A stretch of 64,000 nt of DNA, taken from Capniomyces stellatus. Lineage: Eukaryota > Kickxellomycota > Harpellomycetes > Harpellales > Legeriomycetaceae. Positions 11,432 through 20,541 of this stretch are shown one piece after another. Every line of letters starts with the position of its first letter. The stretch's first letter is position 1. The notes beneath the pieces are model-generated. The model had not been told where the DNA came from, ran no database searches, and was given only the letters and a program-made list of their open reading frames with translations. A program made the translations under genes and the position numbers. The DNA lies in NCBI GenBank assembly GCA_001661515.1, contig LUVW01000023.1, positions 321,475-385,474 on the forward strand. Direction: 5' to 3'.

Positions 11432-13249
11432 ATGCATATACAAAGTTCGCCGAATGGACACATGAGCATTTTTAGCAGTATAGATAGCAGGAATGCAATG
11501 TCTGGCGGCTATAATAGATACCATTTCCCGTATAGCTCTATATCCGCACCAACAACAACAGTACACACCGCCACAACAACCAGAGCAACAACACCAGACT
11601 TCACTGTCAGCCAATTTCCAAAGTTCAACTCGGCATCGGTTTCAAAACCTGATTCAAATCTTGTGCCTATCCCAACAAAAAAGCAACACAGAAACAGCTT
11701 CAGCTACAGGAGTGATCAGCAGAACAATGCCAAAAGCCTTATTGTCAAGTACAATCAGGCCATAGCGCAATTTGGGCAAAAGTCGCTTGCTTTGAAACCA
11801 AAAGCAGCTGAGGATTCACACCGGAAAGCCACAAACAGCACAAATTTAAAGCCAAAGTCGATTCTACGACTGCAAAAAAGTGCAAGTGTATTTTTTACGC
11901 CAAAGAGAAATGTGTGGTTTCCCGCAGAGATAGAAAACGTGTGTTATTTCTGCAAACACGAAAAGCCGTTGGCAATCAAAAAGGCGATGGGACTGGAGAC
12001 GGAAGCAGGATTAGGATTGGACAGTAATTTCAGCAGCGAGAGTAGCAGTAGTAACAGTAGTACCAATAATAGTGATTACGAAAACGAGGTTACGCCAAGT
12101 CTAGTGGTAATACGAGGACCAAGTGATTCGAGTGCGCAGCTTAATAATGAGGTGGTTTGGTTGAGTTCGACATATTTAGATCCGGAATTCAAGTGCGTGT
12201 TTGGAACAATTAGGGTGCAAAGTTTGGCTTATGAGAAGGAGGTCATTGTTAAATATACAACAGATTCGTGGAGAACGTTTTATGAGGCAAATGCAGATTT
12301 TTCGAGAATAGAAAGCATTGCGATCAACGGTAATAATCAGGTAGATCTGTTCTCTTTTGCAGTGCAGTTGGGCGAAGGAAAAGAGGGTAGCGATAGGACG
12401 ATAGAGTACTGTATAAGATACAAGGTAGGCGGGGAGGAGTATTGGGATAATAATAGCAACTCGAACTACTTGATAAAAATATGTTATCCAAGGATGATAA
12501 AGAGGAGCACAGGATTTGCAAGCAGGTCTCAGAAACTGAGATATTTGGGATCAGCCGATGATGAGGACGAAGAGGAGGAAGAGGAAGAGGGGCAAATACC
12601 GATTAACTTCAAGGACAACTACATGAGCACCAAGCCATGGTCCAACACTAGACCCAAAGAAATGTCGTTTTCGATACCAAGTTCGATATTCACAAGTTCA
12701 AAAACCCGATACCCATACCATGTTAGAAATACATTTGAAACAAAAAACATCATTGCCAATGTCAACGCCACTATCAATATTAACGCCAATACTAACGCCA
12801 ATATCAATGCAGACACAAGTGTCCGTGCCAACAGCAGTGTCAGTTCTATTTCGAGCTCAAGCGTCAATACACTTGTTAATGCGTTTACACTCAGCACCAG
12901 CGGGTTTGACAATAGATCCGACAGTCCAGTTAAGAGAATGGATTTCTCGACCAGCTCATTTTCGGAAATGGCAAAATTCGATGTTCAGAGCAGCAATAGC
13001 AATATCAACAGTTACAGCAATAGTTACAGCTACAGCAATGGTTACAGCAACAATAGCCACAGTAACGGTAACAGTAACAGTAACGTAAATGCATTGCGAA
13101 AGAAGTCGTCGTTTACTAGTGATATCTACAGCTACAGTCATTTGCACCATGACTCATTTTCTTCGAGTTTCAGACTGCCTTCGTTCTACCCAACTACATT
13201 GTCGTCTTCACCGAGCATGTCTGATTTGTCATATCTGTCGATAAAGTAG
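11432..13249 (+). CDS. CBM21 glycogen-targeting regulatory subunit of protein phosphatase 1
   Basis: Single-exon frame of 605 residues. Residues 149-153 read RNVWF, which fits the RVxF docking motif by which regulatory subunits grip PP1. Residues about 232-340 form a CBM21 starch/glycogen-binding domain: CVFGTIRVQSLAYEKEVIVK, YTTDSWRTFY, VDLFSFAVQL, IEYCIRYK and EYWDNNSNSNY carry the conserved aromatic and Asn residues that contact glucan. The motif-then-CBM21 order matches animal PPP1R3 proteins and yeast Gac1/Pig1. By homology it should bring PP1 to glycogen and promote dephosphorylation of glycogen synthase. The N-terminus and the C-terminal about 250 residues are disordered, with a Glu/Asp run (DDEDEEEEEEEG) and long Asn/Ser/Tyr repeats. 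The ATG at 11432 is the first in frame and lies in an A-rich context. An intron cannot be excluded but is not needed. Confidence 0.88.
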   Translation: MHIQSSPNGHMSIFSSIDSRNAMSGGYNRYHFPYSSISAPTTTVHTATTTRATTPDFTVSQFPKFNSASVSKPDSNLVPIPTKKQHRNSFSYRSDQQNNAKSLIVKYNQAIAQFGQKSLALKPKAAEDSHRKATNSTNLKPKSILRLQKSASVFFTPKRNVWFPAEIENVCYFCKHEKPLAIKKAMGLETEAGLGLDSNFSSESSSSNSSTNNSDYENEVTPSLVVIRGPSDSSAQLNNEVVWLSSTYLDPEFKCVFGTIRVQSLAYEKEVIVKYTTDSWRTFYEANADFSRIESIAINGNNQVDLFSFAVQLGEGKEGSDRTIEYCIRYKVGGEEYWDNNSNSNYLIKICYPRMIKRSTGFASRSQKLRYLGSADDEDEEEEEEEGQIPINFKDNYMSTKPWSNTRPKEMSFSIPSSIFTSSKTRYPYHVRNTFETKNIIANVNATININANTNANINADTSVRANSSVSSISSSSVNTLVNAFTLSTSGFDNRSDSPVKRMDFSTSSFSEMAKFDVQSSNSNINSYSNSYSYSNGYSNNSHSNGNSNSNVNALRKKSSFTSDIYSYSHLHHDSFSSSFRLPSFYPTTLSSSPSMSDLSYLSIK

Positions 13250-14028
13250 ATTGGTATCTGTGTTCAAGAGGCAAGATGGTTAACTATGCTTTGTAAAAAG
13301 AGTTTTTTGGGTGCTACTAATTCTAGACACCAGAAGTTTCGCTTGACTGAATGGCGTGTGGTTGCGCTTTAAAGATATATTAAACATGCCATTGTTATGG
13401 CCCTTTATCATTATAAATAGCCCTAGTTATATTTTGTAAATAAATTAATTTATAGTTTCAAGCCTAGCTGTAAAGTGTTAATATTGTTTTTAATGTATAT
13501 GATTTTATATTCACTTTATTTTACTTTTATATTTAATACTTTATATTTACCAAACCACTAATACTTTAAATGTTTTTTCTAATCCTTGAAATAAAAGAGC
13601 ATATGGACCTTTCCTGGTCAACCAAACACTCAAAGTATAAAATAAAAGTGTACAAAGCAATGGTGGTGAACGATAAAACAAAAACAATTCGGCGGTATTG
13701 AGTTTATTGTGGATAGTGTTCCTTTAGTGTTTATTATGAATAGCAAATATTAAAAAAAAAATGTTCAAAGATGGGGTTTTTTTTTGATTAACATAGTATA
13801 GTTGGTATTTACAAAACAAAAATTATTTATGCCTAATAAAAGTAAAATATTAAATGGAGTTTATAATTGTAGTTATAAACGAGCTATTTTTATAAGCATT
13901 GCTTTTCTTTCTTTCAATCCACACAACTCAAGCCTTGTACATAAAAAAAAGGGGAGATAGTATGATGTGGAGGAAAAGAAGGAAGAAAGAAGGCGTGGGA
14001 GATGTAACATGGATCTGGTAATAAAGGT
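13250..14028. other. convergent intergenic region
   Basis: The 3' ends of the plus-strand CBM21 gene and the minus-strand Gds1-like gene face each other here. The sequence is AT-rich with several AATAAA-like hexamers on both strands, as expected for polyadenylation regions. No gene is visible. Confidence 0.6.
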
Positions 14029-17000
14029 CTAGAGAAGAATAAGGTTGGACATGGAATAGTCTAATGAAGCAAATGAGTACGAGTGATGGGAACTGTTGTG
14101 TTTTAATAGCGTTTTAGGTTTTTTAGGAAATGTTGGGATTTTGGGGCTTTTGGAGCTTTTACCAACGCAGTCAAACAAGTGGTTCTTGTCGATGAACAGG
14201 TTTGATTGGCAAATAGGGGGTTTGGCTTTGCGTTCTGAAGCTGACCTGGGTAGCCGAGAAACGGCGTTGTTTCCGAGTCTGAGAATCTTTTTAGTGGAGT
14301 TTTCGTTCTGGGTACTTTTGGGGGTGTTTTTAGAGGGAGTTGGCAGGGTGAAATGGGGCAGTTTATTTGCAGAGCTGTTTCGCCTGGTGTTGTAGCGGAC
14401 TGGGCTAACAGCCTCGGACTTTACGGTGGTGGTGTTTATTTCCAAGTCAGAAAACTTTCGTTTTTTTGGGCTGGAAGAGTTGATTTGTTTGTTTGGATGA
14501 GTTGGGTTGCTGGGCAATGAGGTGTTGGAGTGGTGGTAGTAGCAGTTGAGACAGCAAAACGCGCAGCAGTGGTAGCAGTACGTTGTGTGATTTTGGCCAA
14601 GGACTGAGATTCTCTTGAAAAAAGTCTTCTTGGTGGGCTTTGGGCTGACCAAGCTGGAGTTTGGATTGGTGTCAGAGTTGCGGGCAATTGGGGGTTGTTT
14701 GGTATAGCTATAGCATCCCAAAATCGCCAAAAGCTTGAGGTACAGAGTCTTTCTGCTTAGATGCTGGTCACAACAATACAAGCCGGCGACAAGCTTGCTC
14801 AGCTGAGTTGCCAAGTAGTTTGCAGAAACAGGTACGTTGTGGTAGGTTGCCTGATCAATATGCGACTTGCGCTTCAACAGGCGAACTATTAAAGTTTTAA
14901 ACTTGGCTTTTTGTGGAGTTGAAAGAAAGCCGATAGTGTGTTTTGTAGACCTGGAATTGTTGGGTTCAGGCAGCGATTCTAGGGCTTTGGCTATAATAGA
15001 ATCGATATCCAGTGGTCTTTTGTACGTGGTTCCACTGGAGCCAAGGGGATCTGGGTTGGTGCTAGTCAGGTCGGCTATATTGGAGATTTCAGGTTTACTG
15101 GAACGACGGCTATCAGAGATGATTTTGGCATCGCTGTTCACGCGACCAGTGTCTGAATGTCTGGCAATTGATTTGGTTAATGACTGTATCCACATTCGCT
15201 TTCTCAAGCATTTTTGTGATTCAGTTTTTGGTCTTTCAATGGTAGCAGCATTAGAAGCAGAGTTGGGTTTGGGTTCGTTGATGTTGGAGCCAGTAGTGTT
15301 GGTTAGGATGAGATTTTGGGTGTTCACGCGTAACGGAATGTGAGTTTCGGCGTTTACCATTGGTTCGTCTTTGGCGGATGGAGAATTTTCAGAGATCTTG
15401 GTGTTGTTCTGAGCTAGTGGTGTGTATTCGATCCTGGGTGGGTGGGAGTTGGCGGTGGAAGAGATATCAGCGAATGGAACGGGCGCGTCCGAGTGGATGT
15501 TTTGATCGAAGCAGGCAGCGGTGGTATCGGTGTTGACAGTGTCGGGCAGGGTGGAGTTGTTATTGGAGGAGGTGTTTGGGAAGAGTGGGAGGAAGGAGGG
15601 AACCAAATATGGCATGATGACATGGCGAATGAAGCTGCTGGGTAGGGGCGAGGGAAAGTAGGACTCTAGGTTATCGTTTAAGAACAGGCCAAGGCGGTTG
15701 CTTAGCGAGCAAGTGGCAGCGAGTGCACGGGCTCTGGGCAAAGGAACCCAGGTCCCACACAGCTGGGAGTTTGGTCTTCGCCATTTAAACCGCCCAACCT
15801 CAAGCGACAAGACTATATTGCGTTCTTGTTCAGAACTTACGCCGCCAGCCTCCAACAGCGTTGATGCATTGACGTAACCGTTTTCGACAAGTCTTAATAG
15901 TCTAAACGACTGGCAAACTGTCGAGTTGTTTCCAAGTCTGGTTATCACGCTGTTTGGCGCTTTAGAGTCTGTTGGGCTAATTCCACTGTTGCCATTTGCC
16001 GCGTTCATGGTATGTTCTGACCTACCATGCAAACCGCCGTGGCCGGATGTGTCACTAACGCGATTCCCAGAGCTGGTGGTATCACGTTTGGGGTTGGTGG
16101 TGTTGAATGGATCGCCGTGTTTCTCCCGGTGAGTGTAGCTTGGGTCTGCTGGAATCAGCCTGTTTATAACAGTGATATACACAGGCACGGTTTCCACAAC
16201 GGTAAGAACTGTGCGCGGGGTAATCGGAATTTTAGTTGGGACTGTTGCGGCTGCCATAACTGGCAATGGATAAAAGTCCTTGAACAAATCATTGAATGTT
16301 GAGTCTTGGACTTGGACCTTGTTTTGAGTCTGATGTTGAGGCCGATGCTGGATACTTTGCGTACTTTTATTGCTGGGGTTATTGTTTTTGCCTTTGTTTG
16401 TGCTAGAGTCCATATCCATACTGTCCAAATGGCCAACGTCTTTGTTTTCAGTAGACTCTATTTCGGCCACTCTGCAACCCTCCTCTACCTTTTCATTTGG
16501 TTCCAAGTCCTCCGCTAAACCGTCGCTGTTCTCTTGTGTTGCGTGGTGTGGCTGCGTGGTTGGCTGCTGGTGTATCCCTACTTCCACAACAGGGTTTGTG
16601 TCTGCAGAGGACCGTGGCAACGCAACGCTTACACACCCATCTCTGCTTGGCCAATTGGATATCGAGTTGGTTGGGTCAGCAGTGTGTCTAGCCAAACTGT
16701 TTTCATCAATTACTGTGGTATTGGTATCGACGTCCAAATGTGTGCTGTTGTTGATGATTGGCACGTTCTTTGTGTGCAGTGTTGGTGGCATTAGTTGGTA
16801 TGGTGTTGTTGGTGGTGTTTTGTAGTTTACAGCCCTTGATCTCTCAGTTAGACTGTCGTCAGTGTCGGATGAGCCTTGAGTCATTGCAAAAACATCAGCT
16901 GTCATTACATCCAGCTTAGGAGTCCTGCTTTCGTTTGCATTGTCTCTTGTGCTTGGAACAGCACCAGCTGTGTGCACTGACCCAGACTCTGCGCCTTGGT

Positions 17001-20000
17001 GAACAGATGCGGAGTCAGATCTGGTTCTGGTTCTCGTTCTTATTCTTGGAGTTCCTTTTTCGTCGTCTGTCTCAGTCACATTGACATTGACATTGACATT
17101 CAGTGCGGCTTGCGCAGCAGCTTCGTTGGCTGCATTCAAAAACGCATACCCGTCCTTCAGTTTGCTTCCTCCATCGTTCAGCAGGTTTTCCAGCTCTGTT
17201 AGCGACATGATTTCCGAATCCTTCCAGCTACTACCAAGCGTCTCTTTGGCGTTGGCGGGTGAAATCTGCCTGTTCATTTCTGGAATCATGTCTAGTTCTA
17301 AATCCAAATCAAGATCCAAATCCATATTCATGTTTAGTTGCATGTCCATGTCTATCTCCATACCAATCCCCATGTTTGACTCTGCTTTTGTTGATGTTGC
17401 TGTTGCTGGTTGGGGGTTTGGCTTTGACAATCTTAGTGTCCGGCTTGAAGAATCCGAGTCAAAATCTGATTCCTCCATTTGCTTAGAACTGCTGTATTTT
17501 TCACCAGATCCCGCCCCACTTGGTCCTGCCTGGTCTTTGTTTTCTACCCACTTGTCCCGCAAATCCCCTAAACTGCTGCTGCTTGGGCCTGAACCAGCAC
17601 GTCCCAAGTCTGTTGCCCCAACAACTGCCCCATAATCCACCAACGACCCCTTTCTACTCCTGTCGCAAATCGGCTGCCCAAGCTCAAAGCCTCCAATCAC
17701 GTCCAAATTGTCCAATCCACTACCATCCTCAATTGCCTTGTCGCTGACCCTTGATTTATACTCACGGCAGTTGACCCTTGTATCCCCACCCGTCTCTTGC
17801 TCGCCACATTCCCCACTGTCATACTCTGAGTCCAAGTAACTCCTTCTCGTGTCCGAGATGTTCAGACCCGAGTATGACCTCACGTTTTCAGGTAATCTCG
17901 CTCTAGCTCTCCCACCGCCATCCAGCCCTGCCACAGGCTCCTCCATCTCGCCAATTAACACTTTTGGCCGTGGTACCCATTTCCCTCTGCCTAGCCGGAT
18001 GTTTGGTCCCTCAATAGCACTGGCGGATGACGAGCGGTGATCATCATTGGCTACGGTTTCACCATCCTGCAAATCGTCAGTTAAGTCCAACTGCTTGTGC
18101 CTGTTCTTGTACTTTATCGAGTTTTTAAGCTTGTCAAACTTCAAGTAGCTCGAGTCCAGGCTATACTCACGCATCCTATAGTTCTGCACACCAGCTTCCA
18201 ACTTGATCTTGGCTTCTGAATCCGCGCAATTGTAGTCCAGCTCATAAAACGTATCGTGTTTCGATTCGTCTGGCTTGTACTTCTTGTGCAGCTTCCTGCT
18301 GAAACTGTTGCCGTTGTACCTAGGATTCACTATCTTCAGTCGACTCCAGTCTTTCCCGCAGCTAACCCCACTCTTCCCGCCATTCTCCAGGCCCGAGTCA
18401 ATTTCCATCTCTCCGCAATCCTCGCTCTCTTCGCCCAAATCGCCACCGTCCCTATACCCAATATGCACGCCCTCACCATTGCTATTCCTACACTCTTGAT
18501 CCTGGCTTTCGTCATCCAAGTCCTCCATCTCAAACATCTTTTCAATGTTCTGTTTTGTTCTCGCCCCCGAATCACTCGTGCTTCGTTTTGTTACATTTAA
18601 AGCTCCAAATCCTCCATACATTTTGACCGCTCCCTTTGCTCCTCTCGCTACTTTTGAGCTGTCTGTTTCTACATTGCTTCCCAACACACTGTCATACTGT
18701 TCCATCCCCACTCGCCCTTGTCTGCATCTGTCTAGATTTTCGTTGTATATAATCGAGTAGCTGTCATCGTCCGACTTCACGCCTGTCTTTATTCTACTCA
18801 ACACATGTTCAACCCGGTCGCTCGCTTTCTCAATATCTCGCTTTGCATGACTCGCTATAATCGTCCCGCTTTTATACCCGTACTTTGTTGGCGAGTTTGG
18901 TGCCAGCTTTGCAATCTCATCATCTGCCTCACTTTTGCCAAATTCATTTGCTCTATACATACCATTCTCATAGTCATTCTCGTAGCCATTACTATAACTG
19001 TTACCATAACCATTACTATAATCGTTACTATGACCCATATACTGCCTGCTTTCAGATGACGATCTCAACACTTGTCTAGGATCTCCCTTGCTGCTACTGC
19101 TCAAACTTCCCAAGTACAAATTTCCGATTCCCAAAAAGTCCCCGTCTGTACTCTTGTACATTCTCTTTGACGCGATGTTTTCAACAATATCACCATCGCC
19201 CCGTTCTCCATCGCTAGGCTCTGATCCCGGCCCCGACTCTGATCCCACCTCCGATACATCGCTACTGCAATTTCTGCTCAGCATACTGCCACTCCCTAGT
19301 GATCCTATCTTTCCTCGAGTCATGTTATATCTGCCATTTCGAATGCCCATTTCGTTGTTATCGCTGCTGCTAACATCTGACAGCGGTGCTTGGCTATCCC
19401 TTCTCTTGATTTTTCCCTTGCCCCTTCCCTCTATATTGCTCTCCTCCGTGTTGCTATTTACAATCACTAGTCTCTTTTGTCTATCGCCTGTCCCCGATGC
19501 CCTATCGCTATTTACATACACCTTTTCTTCTATATACTCATCCCCATAATCAGGCCCACTCCCATCCTGTGATATCAAATAGTAAAGTATTTTCCTTGGG
19601 TTATCCGCATTCGCCACCCTCCCCAGCACTGACTTTCTTGTAGTAGGCGCACTCGCTACTCGCTTAAAGTGCTGCGAAATCCGTGACGACACTGTCGCAT
19701 AAGGCGTTGCTCCGCCAAGCACTGTCAGCCCGTTTTGCATAATCAGGTTTGCCAGCTCTTTAGGCGAACTTGGCTTATTCCCATTCAGCATCAATGCTCG
19801 TAAAATCGCTATAAACACTTTATCTCTCGAGTCGTCGTTGTACAGCTTTTTGAAATCGTAGTTCATCTTTGTTGTCAACTCGCCTGACTTTGTTCGGTTT
19901 GTAAGCTTGATAATCCTTTCTACCGTTTTGTTTTCTGTCTGCTTCATCACCGATTCAGCTCTAGTTTTTGTGCTGCCTTGCTGTGGCTTGTCTACACTCG

Positions 20001-20541
20001 CCTTTTTTGCACCTTGTTTCTTATCCTTACAAAGCGTATCCCCCCTATTCACCACTGCTCCCTTGTACATTATTTTTCTCTTAACTGTGCTGTCAAGTAT
20101 GTTAAAACTCGGCATCTTCTTCCCGTTGTTATTAACTGCTTTCTTTGCAACTTTTGGTGTCTCTAGTCCACTGAGGCTTGCTTTAACCTCCACCTCCGCT
20201 TCCACTGCGGTATTGTCTTCCTCTTTCGCCCTCTCTTTAGCTTTGGCGCCCGCTTTAACCTTCTCTGGCTCCTTTGCTTTACTATCAGCCTTAACCTTAA
20301 TTTTGTCTTTATCTTTTTCCTTGCTCTTTCCCGCTTCCTTGACTTTGTCTTTAGCTTTGAGCTTCGTCTTGTCCTCGTCCTTCTCCTTATCTTTATCATG
20401 CTCCTTGTTCTTTGATATTTGTCGCTTCACGCGCTCAATATCCTTTTTCACAACCTGCCGCATTTCTTCTATTGTATCGCTTTCTTCCCTCTTTGTTCCA
20501 ATGCTCCTCTTTTTGCCCACAGCCTTCAATTTAGAGCTCAT
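14029..20541 (-). CDS. giant Gds1-type winged-helix protein with APSES-like domain, 2170 aa
   Basis: Single uninterrupted frame of 2170 residues. Residues about 1-130 are a Lys/Glu/Asp-rich charged tract (KEKDKDK repeats). Residues about 228-325 match the fungal Gds1 winged-helix fold: RDKVFIAILRALMLNGN, PSSPKELANLIM, LGGATPYATVSSRISQHFKR and RKILYYL. A long disordered Ser/Asp/Gly-rich middle follows, including an unusual LDLDLDLDLELDM run near residue 1080. Residues about 1520-1620 read RLVENGYVNASTLLEAGG, ERNIVLSLEVGR and GTWVPLPRARALAATC, the pattern of KilA-N/APSES DNA-binding domains (Mbp1, StuA). Near residues 1920-2005 is a Cys/His-rich stretch (YCYHCCAFCCLNCYYHH) of unknown fold. Family knowledge and architecture point to a nuclear transcription regulator; its targets are unknown. 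The ATG at 20539-20541 has an ACGCGT box about 30 bases upstream. I am confident it is coding and Gds1-like, less so about the APSES assignment. Confidence 0.85.
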   Translation of the reverse strand: MSSKLKAVGKKRSIGTKREESDTIEEMRQVVKKDIERVKRQISKNKEHDKDKEKDEDKTKLKAKDKVKEAGKSKEKDKDKIKVKADSKAKEPEKVKAGAKAKERAKEEDNTAVEAEVEVKASLSGLETPKVAKKAVNNNGKKMPSFNILDSTVKRKIMYKGAVVNRGDTLCKDKKQGAKKASVDKPQQGSTKTRAESVMKQTENKTVERIIKLTNRTKSGELTTKMNYDFKKLYNDDSRDKVFIAILRALMLNGNKPSSPKELANLIMQNGLTVLGGATPYATVSSRISQHFKRVASAPTTRKSVLGRVANADNPRKILYYLISQDGSGPDYGDEYIEEKVYVNSDRASGTGDRQKRLVIVNSNTEESNIEGRGKGKIKRRDSQAPLSDVSSSDNNEMGIRNGRYNMTRGKIGSLGSGSMLSRNCSSDVSEVGSESGPGSEPSDGERGDGDIVENIASKRMYKSTDGDFLGIGNLYLGSLSSSSKGDPRQVLRSSSESRQYMGHSNDYSNGYGNSYSNGYENDYENGMYRANEFGKSEADDEIAKLAPNSPTKYGYKSGTIIASHAKRDIEKASDRVEHVLSRIKTGVKSDDDSYSIIYNENLDRCRQGRVGMEQYDSVLGSNVETDSSKVARGAKGAVKMYGGFGALNVTKRSTSDSGARTKQNIEKMFEMEDLDDESQDQECRNSNGEGVHIGYRDGGDLGEESEDCGEMEIDSGLENGGKSGVSCGKDWSRLKIVNPRYNGNSFSRKLHKKYKPDESKHDTFYELDYNCADSEAKIKLEAGVQNYRMREYSLDSSYLKFDKLKNSIKYKNRHKQLDLTDDLQDGETVANDDHRSSSASAIEGPNIRLGRGKWVPRPKVLIGEMEEPVAGLDGGGRARARLPENVRSYSGLNISDTRRSYLDSEYDSGECGEQETGGDTRVNCREYKSRVSDKAIEDGSGLDNLDVIGGFELGQPICDRSRKGSLVDYGAVVGATDLGRAGSGPSSSSLGDLRDKWVENKDQAGPSGAGSGEKYSSSKQMEESDFDSDSSSRTLRLSKPNPQPATATSTKAESNMGIGMEIDMDMQLNMNMDLDLDLDLELDMIPEMNRQISPANAKETLGSSWKDSEIMSLTELENLLNDGGSKLKDGYAFLNAANEAAAQAALNVNVNVNVTETDDEKGTPRIRTRTRTRSDSASVHQGAESGSVHTAGAVPSTRDNANESRTPKLDVMTADVFAMTQGSSDTDDSLTERSRAVNYKTPPTTPYQLMPPTLHTKNVPIINNSTHLDVDTNTTVIDENSLARHTADPTNSISNWPSRDGCVSVALPRSSADTNPVVEVGIHQQPTTQPHHATQENSDGLAEDLEPNEKVEEGCRVAEIESTENKDVGHLDSMDMDSSTNKGKNNNPSNKSTQSIQHRPQHQTQNKVQVQDSTFNDLFKDFYPLPVMAAATVPTKIPITPRTVLTVVETVPVYITVINRLIPADPSYTHREKHGDPFNTTNPKRDTTSSGNRVSDTSGHGGLHGRSEHTMNAANGNSGISPTDSKAPNSVITRLGNNSTVCQSFRLLRLVENGYVNASTLLEAGGVSSEQERNIVLSLEVGRFKWRRPNSQLCGTWVPLPRARALAATCSLSNRLGLFLNDNLESYFPSPLPSSFIRHVIMPYLVPSFLPLFPNTSSNNNSTLPDTVNTDTTAACFDQNIHSDAPVPFADISSTANSHPPRIEYTPLAQNNTKISENSPSAKDEPMVNAETHIPLRVNTQNLILTNTTGSNINEPKPNSASNAATIERPKTESQKCLRKRMWIQSLTKSIARHSDTGRVNSDAKIISDSRRSSKPEISNIADLTSTNPDPLGSSGTTYKRPLDIDSIIAKALESLPEPNNSRSTKHTIGFLSTPQKAKFKTLIVRLLKRKSHIDQATYHNVPVSANYLATQLSKLVAGLYCCDQHLSRKTLYLKLLAILGCYSYTKQPPIARNSDTNPNSSLVSPKPTKKTFFKRISVLGQNHTTYCYHCCAFCCLNCYYHHSNTSLPSNPTHPNKQINSSSPKKRKFSDLEINTTTVKSEAVSPVRYNTRRNSSANKLPHFTLPTPSKNTPKSTQNENSTKKILRLGNNAVSRLPRSASERKAKPPICQSNLFIDKNHLFDCVGKSSKSPKIPTFPKKPKTLLKHNSSHHSYSFASLDYSMSNLILL

